The notes below the pieces were generated by a model. That model ran no database searches. It was not told where the DNA came from and was given only the letters and a program-made list of their open reading frames with translations. The position numbers and the translations under genes were made by a program. From Bernardetia sp. ABR2-2B (GTDB lineage: Bacteria; Bacteroidota; Bacteroidia; Cytophagales; Bernardetiaceae), in NCBI RefSeq assembly GCF_037126435.1, contig NZ_CP147020.1:5221001-5285000 (forward strand): a stretch of DNA of 64,000 nucleotides, in the 5' to 3' direction. This document shows positions 1 through 8,573 of the stretch, piece after piece. Every line of letters starts with the position of its first letter. Within the stretch, counting starts at the first letter, position 1.

Positions 1-343
1 TAATTTTACCCTTTTTATCAAAAAGGTAATAGCAGGAATCGTTGATAACAGGCAAATAATATTCTTCATTAGAAGAGTGAAGATAATCATATACTATTGG
101 AATAATGACTTCATTATTTTTATTTATGAATCCATATTTACCATTTTGTTCAACGGTAGCTAGTCCATTTCCATTCTCTTTGAAATAAGAAGCTTGATCA
201 TATTGAGGTTCAATAATAAATGTTCCTGTTTTATCTATAAAACCATGTTTTCCATTTTTTATGGCTGGATATAACAGGCTATCTTGAGCAAATGAAGTAG
301 AAAGTGTTAGTAGAAGAGCAGAAATAAAAAATAGTAGTTTCAT
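1..343 (-). CDS. WG-repeat secreted protein (C-terminal part outside window)
   Basis: An open frame starts at the ATG whose complement is at 341-343 and runs off the left edge, so only about 114 residues are visible. The first 20 or so residues form a signal peptide (MKLLFFISALLLTLSTSFAQ). The rest shows WG/KWG-type repeats, with the pattern 'G-K-x-G-F-I-(D/N)-K' seen at least twice (GKHGFIDKTGTFIIEP and GKYGFINKNNEVIIP), spaced as in the WG-repeat family. Such proteins are exported, of unknown function and common in Bacteroidota. It is divergent from the gene at 514. The repeat count and C-terminus cannot be judged. Confidence 0.8.
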   Translation of the reverse strand, partial: MKLLFFISALLLTLSTSFAQDSLLYPAIKNGKHGFIDKTGTFIIEPQYDQASYFKENGNGLATVEQNGKYGFINKNNEVIIPIVYDYLHSSNEEYYLPVINDSCYYLFDKKGKI

Positions 344-443
344 AGCAAAAATATAAGGGCGAGTTAAGCTAATTTATAAAATAGAATGGTTTTTTGAGTA
401 GAAAGTAACAAAATTAATTGTCATATTTGTAGATTGAGAACTC

Positions 444-451
444 TATATTTG
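444..451 (+). promoter_or_regulatory. Candidate Bacteroidetes -7 box (TATATTTG)
   Basis: TATATTTG matches the Bacteroidetes primary-sigma -7 consensus TAnnTTTG. A TTG at 418-420 could be the -33 element with a 23-bp spacer, at the long end of the reported range. It lies about 60 bp before the ATG at 514. Such short motifs occur by chance in AT-rich DNA, so this is tentative. Confidence 0.35.
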
Positions 452-513
452 TAGTGTTTGACGGAAGTATTTAGGTTTGTAAAACGTAATTGTAGAAATA
501 AATATGCAGAATT

Positions 514-1170
514 ATGAAATTACTTGAAGAAGATTTTACTGGAAATGATAAAGATATAGTTGCTAATTTTGAACGAAAGAAAACAATAATTCTAAGAAAA
601 CTAGAAGCAGTAAAAGATAAGGAAACACTTGTAAATTCTTTGCTGAAAATTAGTAAGCCCTTATCAAGTCAATCTAAATGGTATATAATTGCTACGGATA
701 TTTTTACGATTTATGAAAATAAAATACTGAATCAGAAAGATAATTCTTCTTCACAATTTCATCCGATGGCAAAACAAAATGTATCTCAAAATGAAATATC
801 CAATTATAAATCTAGTTTTCCAATAGAAGAACAGCAGCTTATAAATATATTCTTTAGAGCTTGTATGGAAGCCAAAAGAGAGAAAGTAGCTAAAAAATTA
901 GTGCAATTATCAGAAGAAAATGGCTTTGCGATAGAAGATGAGAAAGGGTATAAAGCTAAATTTTTAAAGAAGAAAAAAATGACTAAACAAGATATTAAGC
1001 ATTATGTGTTTGCTTTAGCCATTGCTATCTTTGTTATTTCTGCATTATATCTACTAGATTTAGATGAAGAGGTAAGAGACAAATGGGTAAATTACTCGTT
1101 ATTGGGGTTGGCTTTTGTAGAATTAGGATTGGCTTTATATATAAGATATAAGTCGCAGTTTTTTGACTAA
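514..1170 (+). CDS. Hypothetical protein with two C-terminal transmembrane helices
   Basis: This 218-residue protein is not recognised. Residues 1-155 are charged, lysine/glutamate rich and probably helical and cytoplasmic. Two hydrophobic segments follow at about 165-182 and 194-210, separated by an acidic loop (DLDEEVRDKW), so it looks like a membrane-anchored protein with a large N-terminal soluble part. The ATG at 514 is the only good start. An ATG at 504 is out of frame and stops after seven codons. The GTP cyclohydrolase-like gene follows 36 bp downstream but has its own possible -7 box, so co-transcription is uncertain. Confidence 0.6.
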   Translation: MKLLEEDFTGNDKDIVANFERKKTIILRKLEAVKDKETLVNSLLKISKPLSSQSKWYIIATDIFTIYENKILNQKDNSSSQFHPMAKQNVSQNEISNYKSSFPIEEQQLINIFFRACMEAKREKVAKKLVQLSEENGFAIEDEKGYKAKFLKKKKMTKQDIKHYVFALAIAIFVISALYLLDLDEEVRDKWVNYSLLGLAFVELGLALYIRYKSQFFD

Positions 1171-1206
1171 ATCATTATTACTTTTGCGTATTTTAAAAAT
1201 AAAATT

Positions 1207-1719
1207 ATGATTGTAAAACTAGCTGAAGGAACTTTGAAAACAAAGTTTGGCGAATTTAAAGAAGTTCTCTATTATGATGGACAAAAAGAATCTATTGCTT
1301 TTATGATGGGAGAAATTGAAAATGAAGAAGATGTACTTTGTAGAGTGCATTCTTCTTGTATTTTTGGTCATTACTTTAATAGTATTGAATGTGATTGTCA
1401 AGAGCAAATGGATATTTCTCAAGAGCTTATCCAAAAAGCAGGAAAAGGAATTATTATCTTATTAGAACAGGAAGGGAAAGGAAATGGACATTTTGCACTT
1501 TTGAATAGTGTAAAGCACAAAAGAGAAGGAGTAAAACAAGCTGATGCGTATCAAGCTGTTGGTTTCGAAGCCGACGCAAGAAATTTTAATAGTGCAGCCA
1601 AAATTTTGAAAGATTTAAACGTAAAATCTATCAGAATGCTTACAGGAAATGTAAATAAAATCAAAACACTCACTCAATTTGGAATAGAAGTGAGTGGAAT
1701 ACAAGATGTAATTTTATAA
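1207..1719 (+). CDS. GTP cyclohydrolase II-like protein (divergent RibA homologue)
   Basis: This 170-residue protein aligns along its length with GTP cyclohydrolase II, the enzyme opening riboflavin synthesis. The zinc ligands are intact: C51, C62 and C64 in HSSC-x10-CDC, matching E. coli RibA C54, C65 and C67. The proposed nucleophilic arginine is present as R125 in EADARNF. However, the position of catalytic Tyr105 is V102, the usual EGRGIG or EGRNIG motif reads EGKGNG, and LLTNNP reads MLTGNV. It is also shorter than most RibA proteins and not fused to RibB. By family it should act on GTP or a related nucleotide, but the substitutions suggest altered chemistry. A TACTTTTG box at 1179-1186 could be its promoter. 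The small membrane gene at 1723 follows after 3 bp. Confidence 0.8.
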   Translation: MIVKLAEGTLKTKFGEFKEVLYYDGQKESIAFMMGEIENEEDVLCRVHSSCIFGHYFNSIECDCQEQMDISQELIQKAGKGIIILLEQEGKGNGHFALLNSVKHKREGVKQADAYQAVGFEADARNFNSAAKILKDLNVKSIRMLTGNVNKIKTLTQFGIEVSGIQDVIL

Positions 1720-1722
1720 AAA

Positions 1723-2202
1723 ATGCTAAAGAAGATTTTCAATAACCGAAAAAATCAAAAGTGGATATTCTCTTCACTACTTTTAGTTTCAATTGGACTA
1801 TACTTTTTTGGTGTTTTAGACCCTAACCAAGTTATTTTATCTGTTGCTTCAGAAGGCACTCCTCCTACTAGATTTGATATTGCTTTTGGAACATTTAAGA
1901 TAAACCAAAAAATGCCAGATTCATTAAAAGATATTGATTACAATGATTGTTGTGTAGATGCAATCAATGAAAATAATTTTTATGAGGGTGGAGAGTTTGC
2001 TTATTCTGATATTTATGTTGTTACTTTTGATATTAATAGTGTAGATATTCGAAAATCTCAAGGGTTTTATCATCTTCTTATAAAAGTAATAAGTCATAAA
2101 AAAATAGATATATTCTTTGTGCAATCTTATTTCATTCTACTACTCATTGTTATTGGAAATACAATTTATATAATTTGGGATTTTACCAAAAAAGGAGAAT
2201 AA
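1723..2202 (+). CDS. Small membrane protein of unknown function
   Basis: The product has 159 residues and starts only 3 bp after the stop of the GTP cyclohydrolase II-like gene, so the two are surely co-transcribed. A hydrophobic helix lies at about 13-31 and a second at about 131-152. Between them is a polar, presumably extracytoplasmic loop of about 100 residues with two adjacent cysteines (DCCVD, near residue 69). No family is recognised. Pairing with the divergent cyclohydrolase is the only functional hint. A hairpin terminator follows directly. Confidence 0.6.
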   Translation: MLKKIFNNRKNQKWIFSSLLLVSIGLYFFGVLDPNQVILSVASEGTPPTRFDIAFGTFKINQKMPDSLKDIDYNDCCVDAINENNFYEGGEFAYSDIYVVTFDINSVDIRKSQGFYHLLIKVISHKKIDIFFVQSYFILLLIVIGNTIYIIWDFTKKGE

Positions 2203-2211
2203 GCTTTTCAA

Positions 2212-2243
2212 AAAAATCAAATCTCAATTCGAACTTGATTTTT
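2212..2243 (+). terminator. Hairpin terminator after the GTP cyclohydrolase II-like operon
   Basis: AAAAATCAA at 2212-2220 pairs with TTGATTTTT at 2235-2243 (nine pairs, 14-nt loop). The right arm ends in a short T run. It lies just after the stop at 2202, consistent with an intrinsic terminator. The large AT-rich loop makes it weak. Confidence 0.5.
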
Positions 2244-2296
2244 AACTGAATTTATCGGACTTTTGTGAGTATTTTATTTTTCAAAAAGAAATTCAA

Positions 2297-2347
2297 AACT
2301 GATTACTGGTAACTGATTACTGGTAACTGAAAAAACTGATAACTGAT
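2297..2347 (+). repeat. Heptanucleotide repeat array upstream of serS
   Basis: A seven-base period is visible: AACTGAT, TACTGGT, AACTGAT, TACTGGT, AACTGAA, a short spacer, then AACTGAT twice. It ends only a few bases before the serS ATG at 2354. It resembles short tandemly repeated heptamers known from some bacterial intergenic regions. Related arrays lie at 6139-6173 and 27071-27105. Confidence 0.8.
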
Positions 2348-2353
2348 AAATCA

Positions 2354-3628
2354 ATGTTACAAATTGCACACATACAGGCGCATAAAGAAGAAGTCATTGC
2401 AGCACTTCAAAAACGCCATTTTAGCAGAGCTACTGAGCTTGTCGAAAAGGCTATTTCTATCGATAATGAAAGAAGAACGACACAGTCCTCACTCAATGAA
2501 TTACAAGCTGGTGCAAATGAAGTAGCAAAATCTATCGGTGCTTTGATGAAACAAGGCAAAAAAGAAGAAGCGAATCAAGCAAAAGAAAAAGCTGCTCAAA
2601 ACAAACAATCTATAAAAGATTTAGAAGATAAATTAAAGGAATTAGAGAATGATTTGACAAACTGTTTGTACGAAATTCCGAATACACCTTATAAAGATGT
2701 TGTTGCAGGAAAATCTTCAGAAGACAATGAAATCATTGATGAGTGGGGAACAATTCCAACACTAACAGATGATGCTGTTCCACATTGGGAGCTTATCAAA
2801 AAGTATGATATTATAGATTTTGAATTGGGAAATAAAATCACAGGTGCAGGTTTTCCAGTTTATAAAGGAAAAGGTGCAAGACTTCAGCGTGCTTTAATCA
2901 ATTATTTTTTAGATGAAGCCATTGCAGCAGGTTATAGCGAAGTTCAGCCACCAATTTTGATAAATGAAGCCTCTGGTTATGGCACAGGACAACTTCCAGA
3001 CAAAGAAGGACAAATGTATGAAGCAACTGCCGACAACCTTTTCTTGATTCCGACAGCAGAAGTTCCGATTACAAACCTTTATAGAGATGAAATTGTAAAA
3101 GAAAGTGATTTTCCTATCAAAATGACAGGTCATACGCCTTGTTTTCGTCGTGAGGCAGGTTCTTGGGGCGCAGATGTGCGTGGTCTGAATCGTTTGCATC
3201 AATTTGATAAAGTAGAATTAGTTGTAATAGAACACCCAGAAAAATCATATCAGCGTTTGGAAGATATGCTTTCTCATGTGAAAGGACTTTTAGAAGCATT
3301 AGAATTGCCATACAGAGTTTTGCGTTTGTGTGGTGGCGATATGGGTTTCACTGCTGCCATGACGTATGATTTAGAGGTTTATTCGGCTGCACAAGGTCGT
3401 TGGTTAGAGGTAAGTTCGGTTAGTAATTTTGAAACTTATCAGTCGAATCGTTTAAAACTTAGATACGAAGACAAAGATAAAAAGAAACATTTAGCACATA
3501 CATTGAATGGTAGCGCACTCGCTTTGCCACGTATTGTAGCTACTCTTTTAGAAAACAATCAAACAGCAGACGGAATCAAAATTCCGAAAGTATTGCAAGA
3601 TTATTGTAGGTTTGAAAAAATTGATTAG
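2354..3628 (+). CDS. serS: Seryl-tRNA synthetase
   Basis: This 424-residue class II synthetase charges tRNA-Ser with serine. Residues 1-110 form the long antiparallel coiled-coil arm that grips the tRNA, rich in K, E and Q. The catalytic domain shows class II motif 2 (FRREAGSWGADVRGLNRLHQ) and motif 3 (NGSALALPRIVATLLENNQ), plus the serine-site TAEVP segment. The length is normal. The start MLQIAHIQAHKEEV is supported by the family N-terminus. The leader is a heptamer repeat array with no Shine-Dalgarno, as usual in Bacteroidota. It appears monocistronic. Confidence 0.98.
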   Translation: MLQIAHIQAHKEEVIAALQKRHFSRATELVEKAISIDNERRTTQSSLNELQAGANEVAKSIGALMKQGKKEEANQAKEKAAQNKQSIKDLEDKLKELENDLTNCLYEIPNTPYKDVVAGKSSEDNEIIDEWGTIPTLTDDAVPHWELIKKYDIIDFELGNKITGAGFPVYKGKGARLQRALINYFLDEAIAAGYSEVQPPILINEASGYGTGQLPDKEGQMYEATADNLFLIPTAEVPITNLYRDEIVKESDFPIKMTGHTPCFRREAGSWGADVRGLNRLHQFDKVELVVIEHPEKSYQRLEDMLSHVKGLLEALELPYRVLRLCGGDMGFTAAMTYDLEVYSAAQGRWLEVSSVSNFETYQSNRLKLRYEDKDKKKHLAHTLNGSALALPRIVATLLENNQTADGIKIPKVLQDYCRFEKID

Positions 3629-3635
3629 TTTGGAA

Positions 3636-3770
3636 GTCGCTCGTGAGGACACGAGCAACGGTAGGTTTTTTAGTTTATAATTAAAATCTAATTATTATTT
3701 TATTATTATTGTTTAAATAACTTTTAGAATAAAAATTAACTTTGCCGTTGCTTGTGTCCCCACGAGCAAC
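3636..3770. repeat. Inverted pair of palindromic intergenic modules
   Basis: GTCGCTCGTGAGGACACGAG, continuing CAACGG, at 3636-3661 recurs inverted at 3744-3769. Each copy is itself a hairpin: the left pairs GCTCGTG with CACGAGC, and the right pairs GCTTGTG with CACGAGC using a G-U pair. About 80 bp of very AT-rich DNA lies between them. The gap 3629-3933 holds this and no gene. Related copies lie near 15559, 22930, 23046 and 55562. Confidence 0.85.
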
Positions 3771-3933
3771 ATAAAAATCCTTATCTTAGCAGCATTGACC
3801 TAAAGGGTACGGTACAATTTTAAATTAAACAATCATTTAAAAATAGAGTTTATCAACTGTATTTTATTATTTCATTACTGATTAAACTACTAATTGTTCT
3901 TTGGTCATTAATCACAATTTTTTCAACTATTTT

Positions 3934-4713
3934 ATGAAAGAAACTTCATTTTTTCGCCTTTCTCTCTTCTTTGTTTGTTCTATTTTCCTTTTTTCAGCGT
4001 GTCAGAAAGGAGTTTCTACACCTGCCGAACTGACCAAAAAGTATGGTGTAGAGGAATTCAAATTCAATTTTTTGAGTACAAAATCTCATCTTTCTTTCCA
4101 AAATCAAAAACAAGAGTTAGGAAGTAGAATAGATATGCGACTGGCAAAAGATAGTCTGATTTGGCTTTCTGCTCGTCCTGCTTTCGGAATTGAAGCTGCT
4201 CGTATGCTTATCCGTACTGATTCTGCTTTTTTGGTTAATCGTTTGGAGAAAAGTTATGTAGCTCTTGATATTATATCGCTAAGTAAACAAGTCAATTTCG
4301 ATGGCGATTTCAAAACATTACAAGCCTTATTTTTAGGGAATGTTCCTCCATTAGACAAAAGTATTACACCAGAAAAAACAGATAAATTCTTTGTTTTGAA
4401 TCAAATCTATGAGCTTTTCAAAACTTCCATGTATGTGAGTAGAGAGAATAAAAAACTCTCAAAAGTTTCTGTACAGGAAAGTAATGGTGGAATGAACAGT
4501 CTTTTTGTAGATTATAGTAATTTTCAGATTTTAGATGGACAAAAAATTCCTTTTAAAGTAAATGCAGTAGCTAATTTTTTCAATCAGAAAGAAAACAAAA
4601 CTGATCAAACCAAAATTGAAATCGAACATAAAAGTATTAAGTTTGAAGAGTCAGATCTTTCTTTTCCTTTTTCTATTCCGAGTAGTTACTCTAAAAAAGA
4701 ACTTAAAAAGTAA
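3934..4713 (+). CDS. DUF4292 family lipoprotein
   Basis: From the ATG at 3934 the product has 259 residues and begins with a lipoprotein signal peptide whose lipobox is FSAC. The frame extends upstream to a TTG at 3901, but only the ATG start gives a clean signal sequence. The body (LGSRIDMRLAKDSLIWLSAR, then PAFGIEAARMLI) matches DUF4292, a Bacteroidetes family of envelope lipoproteins related in fold to LolA/LolB-like lipid carriers. Function is unproven; lipoprotein or outer-membrane assembly is a reasonable inference. In many relatives this gene sits in a small operon with TPR and peptidase genes, which is not seen here. Confidence 0.8.
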   Translation: MKETSFFRLSLFFVCSIFLFSACQKGVSTPAELTKKYGVEEFKFNFLSTKSHLSFQNQKQELGSRIDMRLAKDSLIWLSARPAFGIEAARMLIRTDSAFLVNRLEKSYVALDIISLSKQVNFDGDFKTLQALFLGNVPPLDKSITPEKTDKFFVLNQIYELFKTSMYVSRENKKLSKVSVQESNGGMNSLFVDYSNFQILDGQKIPFKVNAVANFFNQKENKTDQTKIEIEHKSIKFEESDLSFPFSIPSSYSKKELKK

Positions 4714-4734
4714 TAGATTTAATACTGTTTGAGA

Positions 4735-5385
4735 ATGAGTAAAGTCAAGATAGGTTGTGGAGGAATACTAATCATTATAATAATTTCAATTATTAGTATT
4801 GTTATCTTTCTAAATACAGCCTTTGGAAAGAAAAGATATACTGTAAACATTGAACAAAACATTGGTGGAACTCTAGTTTGTGATGTGGAGTATTCTTCTG
4901 ACCATAAAACATGGTTTTATTTTATCGATTATAAATATAAGTTAAAAGAAAAAGTATATAATTTTGGAAAAGGAATTTATAGAGGAGTTGAGTGGAATGA
5001 AAGCAATCAACTTCATAAATGCCAAAATTGGACAATTTTACCAACTGAAAGTGATTTTGGTTTTATTAAAATTATAGCTTTTGACTTGGAAGCTAATAAA
5101 AAAAAAGAAAGTAAAATTAGTCCCCATTCAATTAATGAGGATATTGTTTGGACTTCCAAAAGGATTAAGTCGTTATTAGCTGCTTCTCCTTCTAGTGTAG
5201 AAGTTGAAAAGATAGTTGATAATAAATTTTTCATAAAGTACACATTTCGTACTGATAGAGAAAATGTGGATAACTTAGATGTTCGACTTATAGAGTATGA
5301 ACTAGATGAAGTTAGTGGAGCTTTTAATATGAGAACTATAAGTGAGTTAAAAGAAAAACCCATATACAATTTAATCTTTAACTAA
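4735..5385 (+). CDS. Hypothetical membrane-anchored protein
   Basis: The product has 216 residues from the ATG at 4735; a TTG six bases upstream is possible but less likely. The N-terminus MSKVKIGCGGILIIIIISII is followed by one strongly hydrophobic helix (about 10-30), then a polar extracytoplasmic domain rich in aromatic and charged residues. No family is recognised. It begins 21 bp after the DUF4292 gene, so it may be co-transcribed with it. Confidence 0.6.
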   Translation: MSKVKIGCGGILIIIIISIISIVIFLNTAFGKKRYTVNIEQNIGGTLVCDVEYSSDHKTWFYFIDYKYKLKEKVYNFGKGIYRGVEWNESNQLHKCQNWTILPTESDFGFIKIIAFDLEANKKKESKISPHSINEDIVWTSKRIKSLLAASPSSVEVEKIVDNKFFIKYTFRTDRENVDNLDVRLIEYELDEVSGAFNMRTISELKEKPIYNLIFN

Positions 5386-5427
5386 TTTTTTTAGTCTAAA
5401 CTCAATTTGCAATTTTAAATAAAAAAT

Positions 5428-5946
5428 ATGTCATCAAAAGATAAAAATCTAAGCATACATTCTGAAAAATCTATTCAAGATATTAAGACAAAGCAATTTG
5501 CTATTGTTGTTGCAGAATGGAACGAAGAAGTAACAGAAGCACTTTACGAAGGAGCTTATAAAAAACTGTTAGAATATGGAGCAAAAGAAAAAAATATCCA
5601 TCGCTACGACGTACCAGGAAGTTTTGAACTTACACTTGCAGCGCAATGGACAGCCCAAAAAGCAGAAATTGATGCTATTATTTGTTTGGGTTGTGTGATT
5701 CAAGGCGAAACTCGTCATTTTGATTTTATTTGTGATGCCGTAGCACAAGGAATTACAAATGTAAATTTAAGACACAACAAACCTGTGATTTTTGGAGTTC
5801 TGACACCTGAAAACCAGCAACAAGCTCTTGACCGTGCAGGTGGAAAACACGGAAACAAAGGCGATGAAGCAGCCATTACAGCAATAAAAATGTTAGGACT
5901 TCATTCTAAAATACTCAACAAGTCAAAAACAGGAATTGGATTTTAA
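5428..5946 (+). CDS. ribH: 6,7-dimethyl-8-ribityllumazine synthase
   Basis: This enzyme condenses 5-amino-6-ribitylamino-uracil with 3,4-dihydroxy-2-butanone 4-phosphate in the penultimate step of riboflavin synthesis. The family core is clear: the substrate-binding AEWNEEVTEALYEGA segment, VPGSFELTLAAQ, the catalytic-histidine region GETRHFDFIC, and the phosphate-binding AGGKHGNKGDEAA. At 172 residues it is slightly longer than usual, owing to a polar N-terminal extension of about 20 residues. The other ordinary riboflavin genes are not in this window; the GTP cyclohydrolase II-like gene 3.7 kb upstream is not in the same operon. Confidence 0.97.
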   Translation: MSSKDKNLSIHSEKSIQDIKTKQFAIVVAEWNEEVTEALYEGAYKKLLEYGAKEKNIHRYDVPGSFELTLAAQWTAQKAEIDAIICLGCVIQGETRHFDFICDAVAQGITNVNLRHNKPVIFGVLTPENQQQALDRAGGKHGNKGDEAAITAIKMLGLHSKILNKSKTGIGF

Positions 5947-5952
5947 AACCAA

Positions 5953-6031
5953 TTTAGATTTTAGAAGGTAGAAGTTAGATTTAATTTCTAAATTCATAAT
6001 TCTAAATTTGACACTCATTCTAAAATCTAAA
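5953..6031. repeat. Inverted repeat downstream of ribH
   Basis: TTTAGATTTTAGA at 5953-5965 and TCTAAAATCTAAA at 6019-6031 form a perfect 13-bp inverted repeat around an AT-rich centre. It may act as a weak terminator for ribH. The rest of the gap up to 6138 shows nothing recognisable. Confidence 0.65.
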
Positions 6032-6138
6032 CTTGTATTTTGTATTTGTATTTAAAGAGTTGATAAAGATAATAAGATTGAAAAGACGAAATCTTACTAT
6101 TTATTTTGTTTTATTCATAATTGATTGCTCAGTCTTTC

Positions 6139-6173
6139 AATTCGTAATTCGTAATTTTTAATTCGTAATTGAA
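6139..6173 (+). repeat. Heptanucleotide repeat array upstream of the MMPL gene
   Basis: Five heptamers run in register: AATTCGT, AATTCGT, AATTTTT, AATTCGT, AATTGAA. The array ends seven bases before the ATG at 6180. It has the same seven-base period and position as the array before serS but a different unit. Confidence 0.8.
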
Positions 6174-6179
6174 AAATAT

Positions 6180-8564
6180 ATGTGGCTAAAAATAGCTAAT
6201 TTCATTCTAAAAAATAGGTTGTGGCTTTTGCTTCTTCTCTTTGCTCTGACGGCTTTTATGGGTTATCAAGGCACAAAAGCGCAGCTTTCTTATACTTTTA
6301 CAAAAGTAGTTCCTGACTCTGATAAGGACATTGTTTTTTTCAAGCAGTTTAAAGAGTTGTTTGGACAAGATGATAATGTTGTTGTCTTGGGAGTAGAAGA
6401 TGAAAGGTTATTTGAGCTAGAAAACTTCCAAAAGTGGCAAAAACTATTGTATGACTTAGAAAAAATAAAATTTGCCAACACAAAAAAAGTAAAAGATTTA
6501 GGAGATAGTATAAGTGCTGTTACTGGTGTAATTGGACTAGGCAAATTACCTTATATCTACAAAAATCAAGAAATTAAGAAGTTTGAACCTAAGCCAATTT
6601 TTCCCAAGCAGGTTCAGACACAAAAAGAATTAGATAGCCTTCTGAACTTTACCTACAAGATAAAATTCTACGAAAATCAGCTAATAAATCCAGAAAATAA
6701 AGCTTCTTTAGCTTTGGTTACATTTCTGCCAGTCATTACAAGTACGGCATACAATCATCAAACGGTTACTAAACTTACAGAGCTAGGAAATAAATTTTCA
6801 GAAGAAACAGGTATTGAAGTTCATTATGTAGGTCTTCCATTTCTACGAGTCGCTATTTCGAATAAAGTAAAGGGCGAAATGGTTATTTTCTTGTCGCTTT
6901 CTATTGCCATTACAGCAATTTTTATATTTATATTTTTTCGTTCTTTTACTCCTGTTTTTGTCTCGCTCAGTCTTATCTCTATTGTCATTATTTGGACAAT
7001 GGGTGTTTTTGGTATTTTGGGTTATGAAATAACTATCCTTACTGCTATTCTGCCTCCTGTTTTGGTAGTTATTGGTATTCCAAATTGTGTTTATTTTATC
7101 ACAAAATATCATCAAGAATGTAACAAAAAAGGAAATAAAGAAGACGCTATTAAATATGTCATCAAAAAAATTGGAGTAGTTACACTAATTACAAATACCA
7201 CAACTGCTATTGGTTTTTTGGTTTTGATAAGTACTAGAATAGGTATTTTGAGTGAGTTTGGGCTTTCTGCAGGTATTACTATTTTTGCTACATTCTTTAT
7301 CTCTCTTATCTTTTTGCCTGTTGTCTTTTCGTACTTGCCAATGCCAGAAGGGAGACGAACTAAACACTTGAACAAAGGAATTATAAACAGTATTCTTACG
7401 AAATTTGATTTTATAATAGAAAATCACAGACCAATCATTTATGGAGTTACGATTATGATTGTTGTTGTTTCAGCTATTGGACTTTATCAAATAAAGGCAA
7501 ACTCATTTATGGTAGATGACTTGCCAAACGAGAGCAAAGAAAAAACAGATATTGCTTTCATTGAAGAAAATTTTAAAGGAACAATGCCTTTAGAAATAGT
7601 CATTGATACAGGAAAACCAAAAGCCTATCGTAGAAGTCAGACCTTAGAAAGAATAGAAGAAATTGAAAATTATGTAGATAGTTCGGCACACCTTTCTACA
7701 CCTGTTTCTTTGGTTACTTTCATAAAAGCTGCCAATCAAGCTTATTTTAATCAAAGTGAACAATCTTATAATCTGCCTGACAAGCGCACGGGAGCGTATG
7801 TTTTGCGTTATTTGAAAGGACAAGATGACCCAACTTCAATTTCTGCATCTTTTGTAGATAGCACAGAACAGATTTTGAGAGTTTCTCTGAAAGTAGCTGA
7901 TATTGGTTCTTTGCGTTTGGATTCTTTAGTCAGAACGAGCCTACAACCAGAATTAGATAGCATTTTTGCTGACTCCATTGGTTCTACCAAAATGACTGCA
8001 CGAGTAACTGGAACGACACCTATCTTCTTGAAAGGAAATACGTATTTGATAGATAATTTAAAATGGAGCTTGGTTCTAGCTTGTTTCTTAGTGGCAATAA
8101 TAATTGGTGCGCTATTTCAAAATATCCGTGTGATGATTATTGCTATTGTTCCAAATCTGATTCCTCTTTTGGTAACGGCTGGAATTATGGGATTTTTTAA
8201 TATTTCACTCAAACCAAGTACGGCACTTGTTTTTAGTATTGTTTTTGGTATTGCTGTTGATGATTCCCTTCACTTTTTGGCTCGTTTTAGACAAGAACTT
8301 TTAACCTTTAATTTTGATAGACACAAGGCGATTGATGTTGCACTTCGTGAAACAGGAAAAAGTATGATTTATACTTCGATTATTCTTTTTGCAGGATTTA
8401 TCATTTTTGCTTTTTCTTCCTTTGGTGGAACAGTTGCGTTAGGAGTTCTGACTTCAATTACGCTGCTAGTGGCAATGTTTACCAATTTGATTTTACTTCC
8501 TGCTTTACTCCTTACTTTTAATGCAAATATTCGTCGTTCGAATCATCCTCCGATTGAAGCGTAA
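6180..8564 (+). CDS. RND/MMPL-family transporter
   Basis: This 794-residue inner-membrane protein has the twofold RND/MMPL layout. A first helix (about 13-28) is followed by a periplasmic domain to about 225, a block of five helices (about 228-385), a seventh helix (about 418-438), a second periplasmic domain, and a final block of five helices (about 630-780). The sterol-sensing-like helices carry short acidic motifs such as FGIAVDDSLHFL (AVDD, the proton-relay position in this family). Relatives export lipids, hopanoids or hydrophobic compounds; the substrate cannot be told here. The length fits the short MMPL/HAE3-like class. The gene at 8574 follows after 9 bp. Confidence 0.9.
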   Translation: MWLKIANFILKNRLWLLLLLFALTAFMGYQGTKAQLSYTFTKVVPDSDKDIVFFKQFKELFGQDDNVVVLGVEDERLFELENFQKWQKLLYDLEKIKFANTKKVKDLGDSISAVTGVIGLGKLPYIYKNQEIKKFEPKPIFPKQVQTQKELDSLLNFTYKIKFYENQLINPENKASLALVTFLPVITSTAYNHQTVTKLTELGNKFSEETGIEVHYVGLPFLRVAISNKVKGEMVIFLSLSIAITAIFIFIFFRSFTPVFVSLSLISIVIIWTMGVFGILGYEITILTAILPPVLVVIGIPNCVYFITKYHQECNKKGNKEDAIKYVIKKIGVVTLITNTTTAIGFLVLISTRIGILSEFGLSAGITIFATFFISLIFLPVVFSYLPMPEGRRTKHLNKGIINSILTKFDFIIENHRPIIYGVTIMIVVVSAIGLYQIKANSFMVDDLPNESKEKTDIAFIEENFKGTMPLEIVIDTGKPKAYRRSQTLERIEEIENYVDSSAHLSTPVSLVTFIKAANQAYFNQSEQSYNLPDKRTGAYVLRYLKGQDDPTSISASFVDSTEQILRVSLKVADIGSLRLDSLVRTSLQPELDSIFADSIGSTKMTARVTGTTPIFLKGNTYLIDNLKWSLVLACFLVAIIIGALFQNIRVMIIAIVPNLIPLLVTAGIMGFFNISLKPSTALVFSIVFGIAVDDSLHFLARFRQELLTFNFDRHKAIDVALRETGKSMIYTSIILFAGFIIFAFSSFGGTVALGVLTSITLLVAMFTNLILLPALLLTFNANIRRSNHPPIEA

Positions 8565-8573
8565 ATAAAATTA

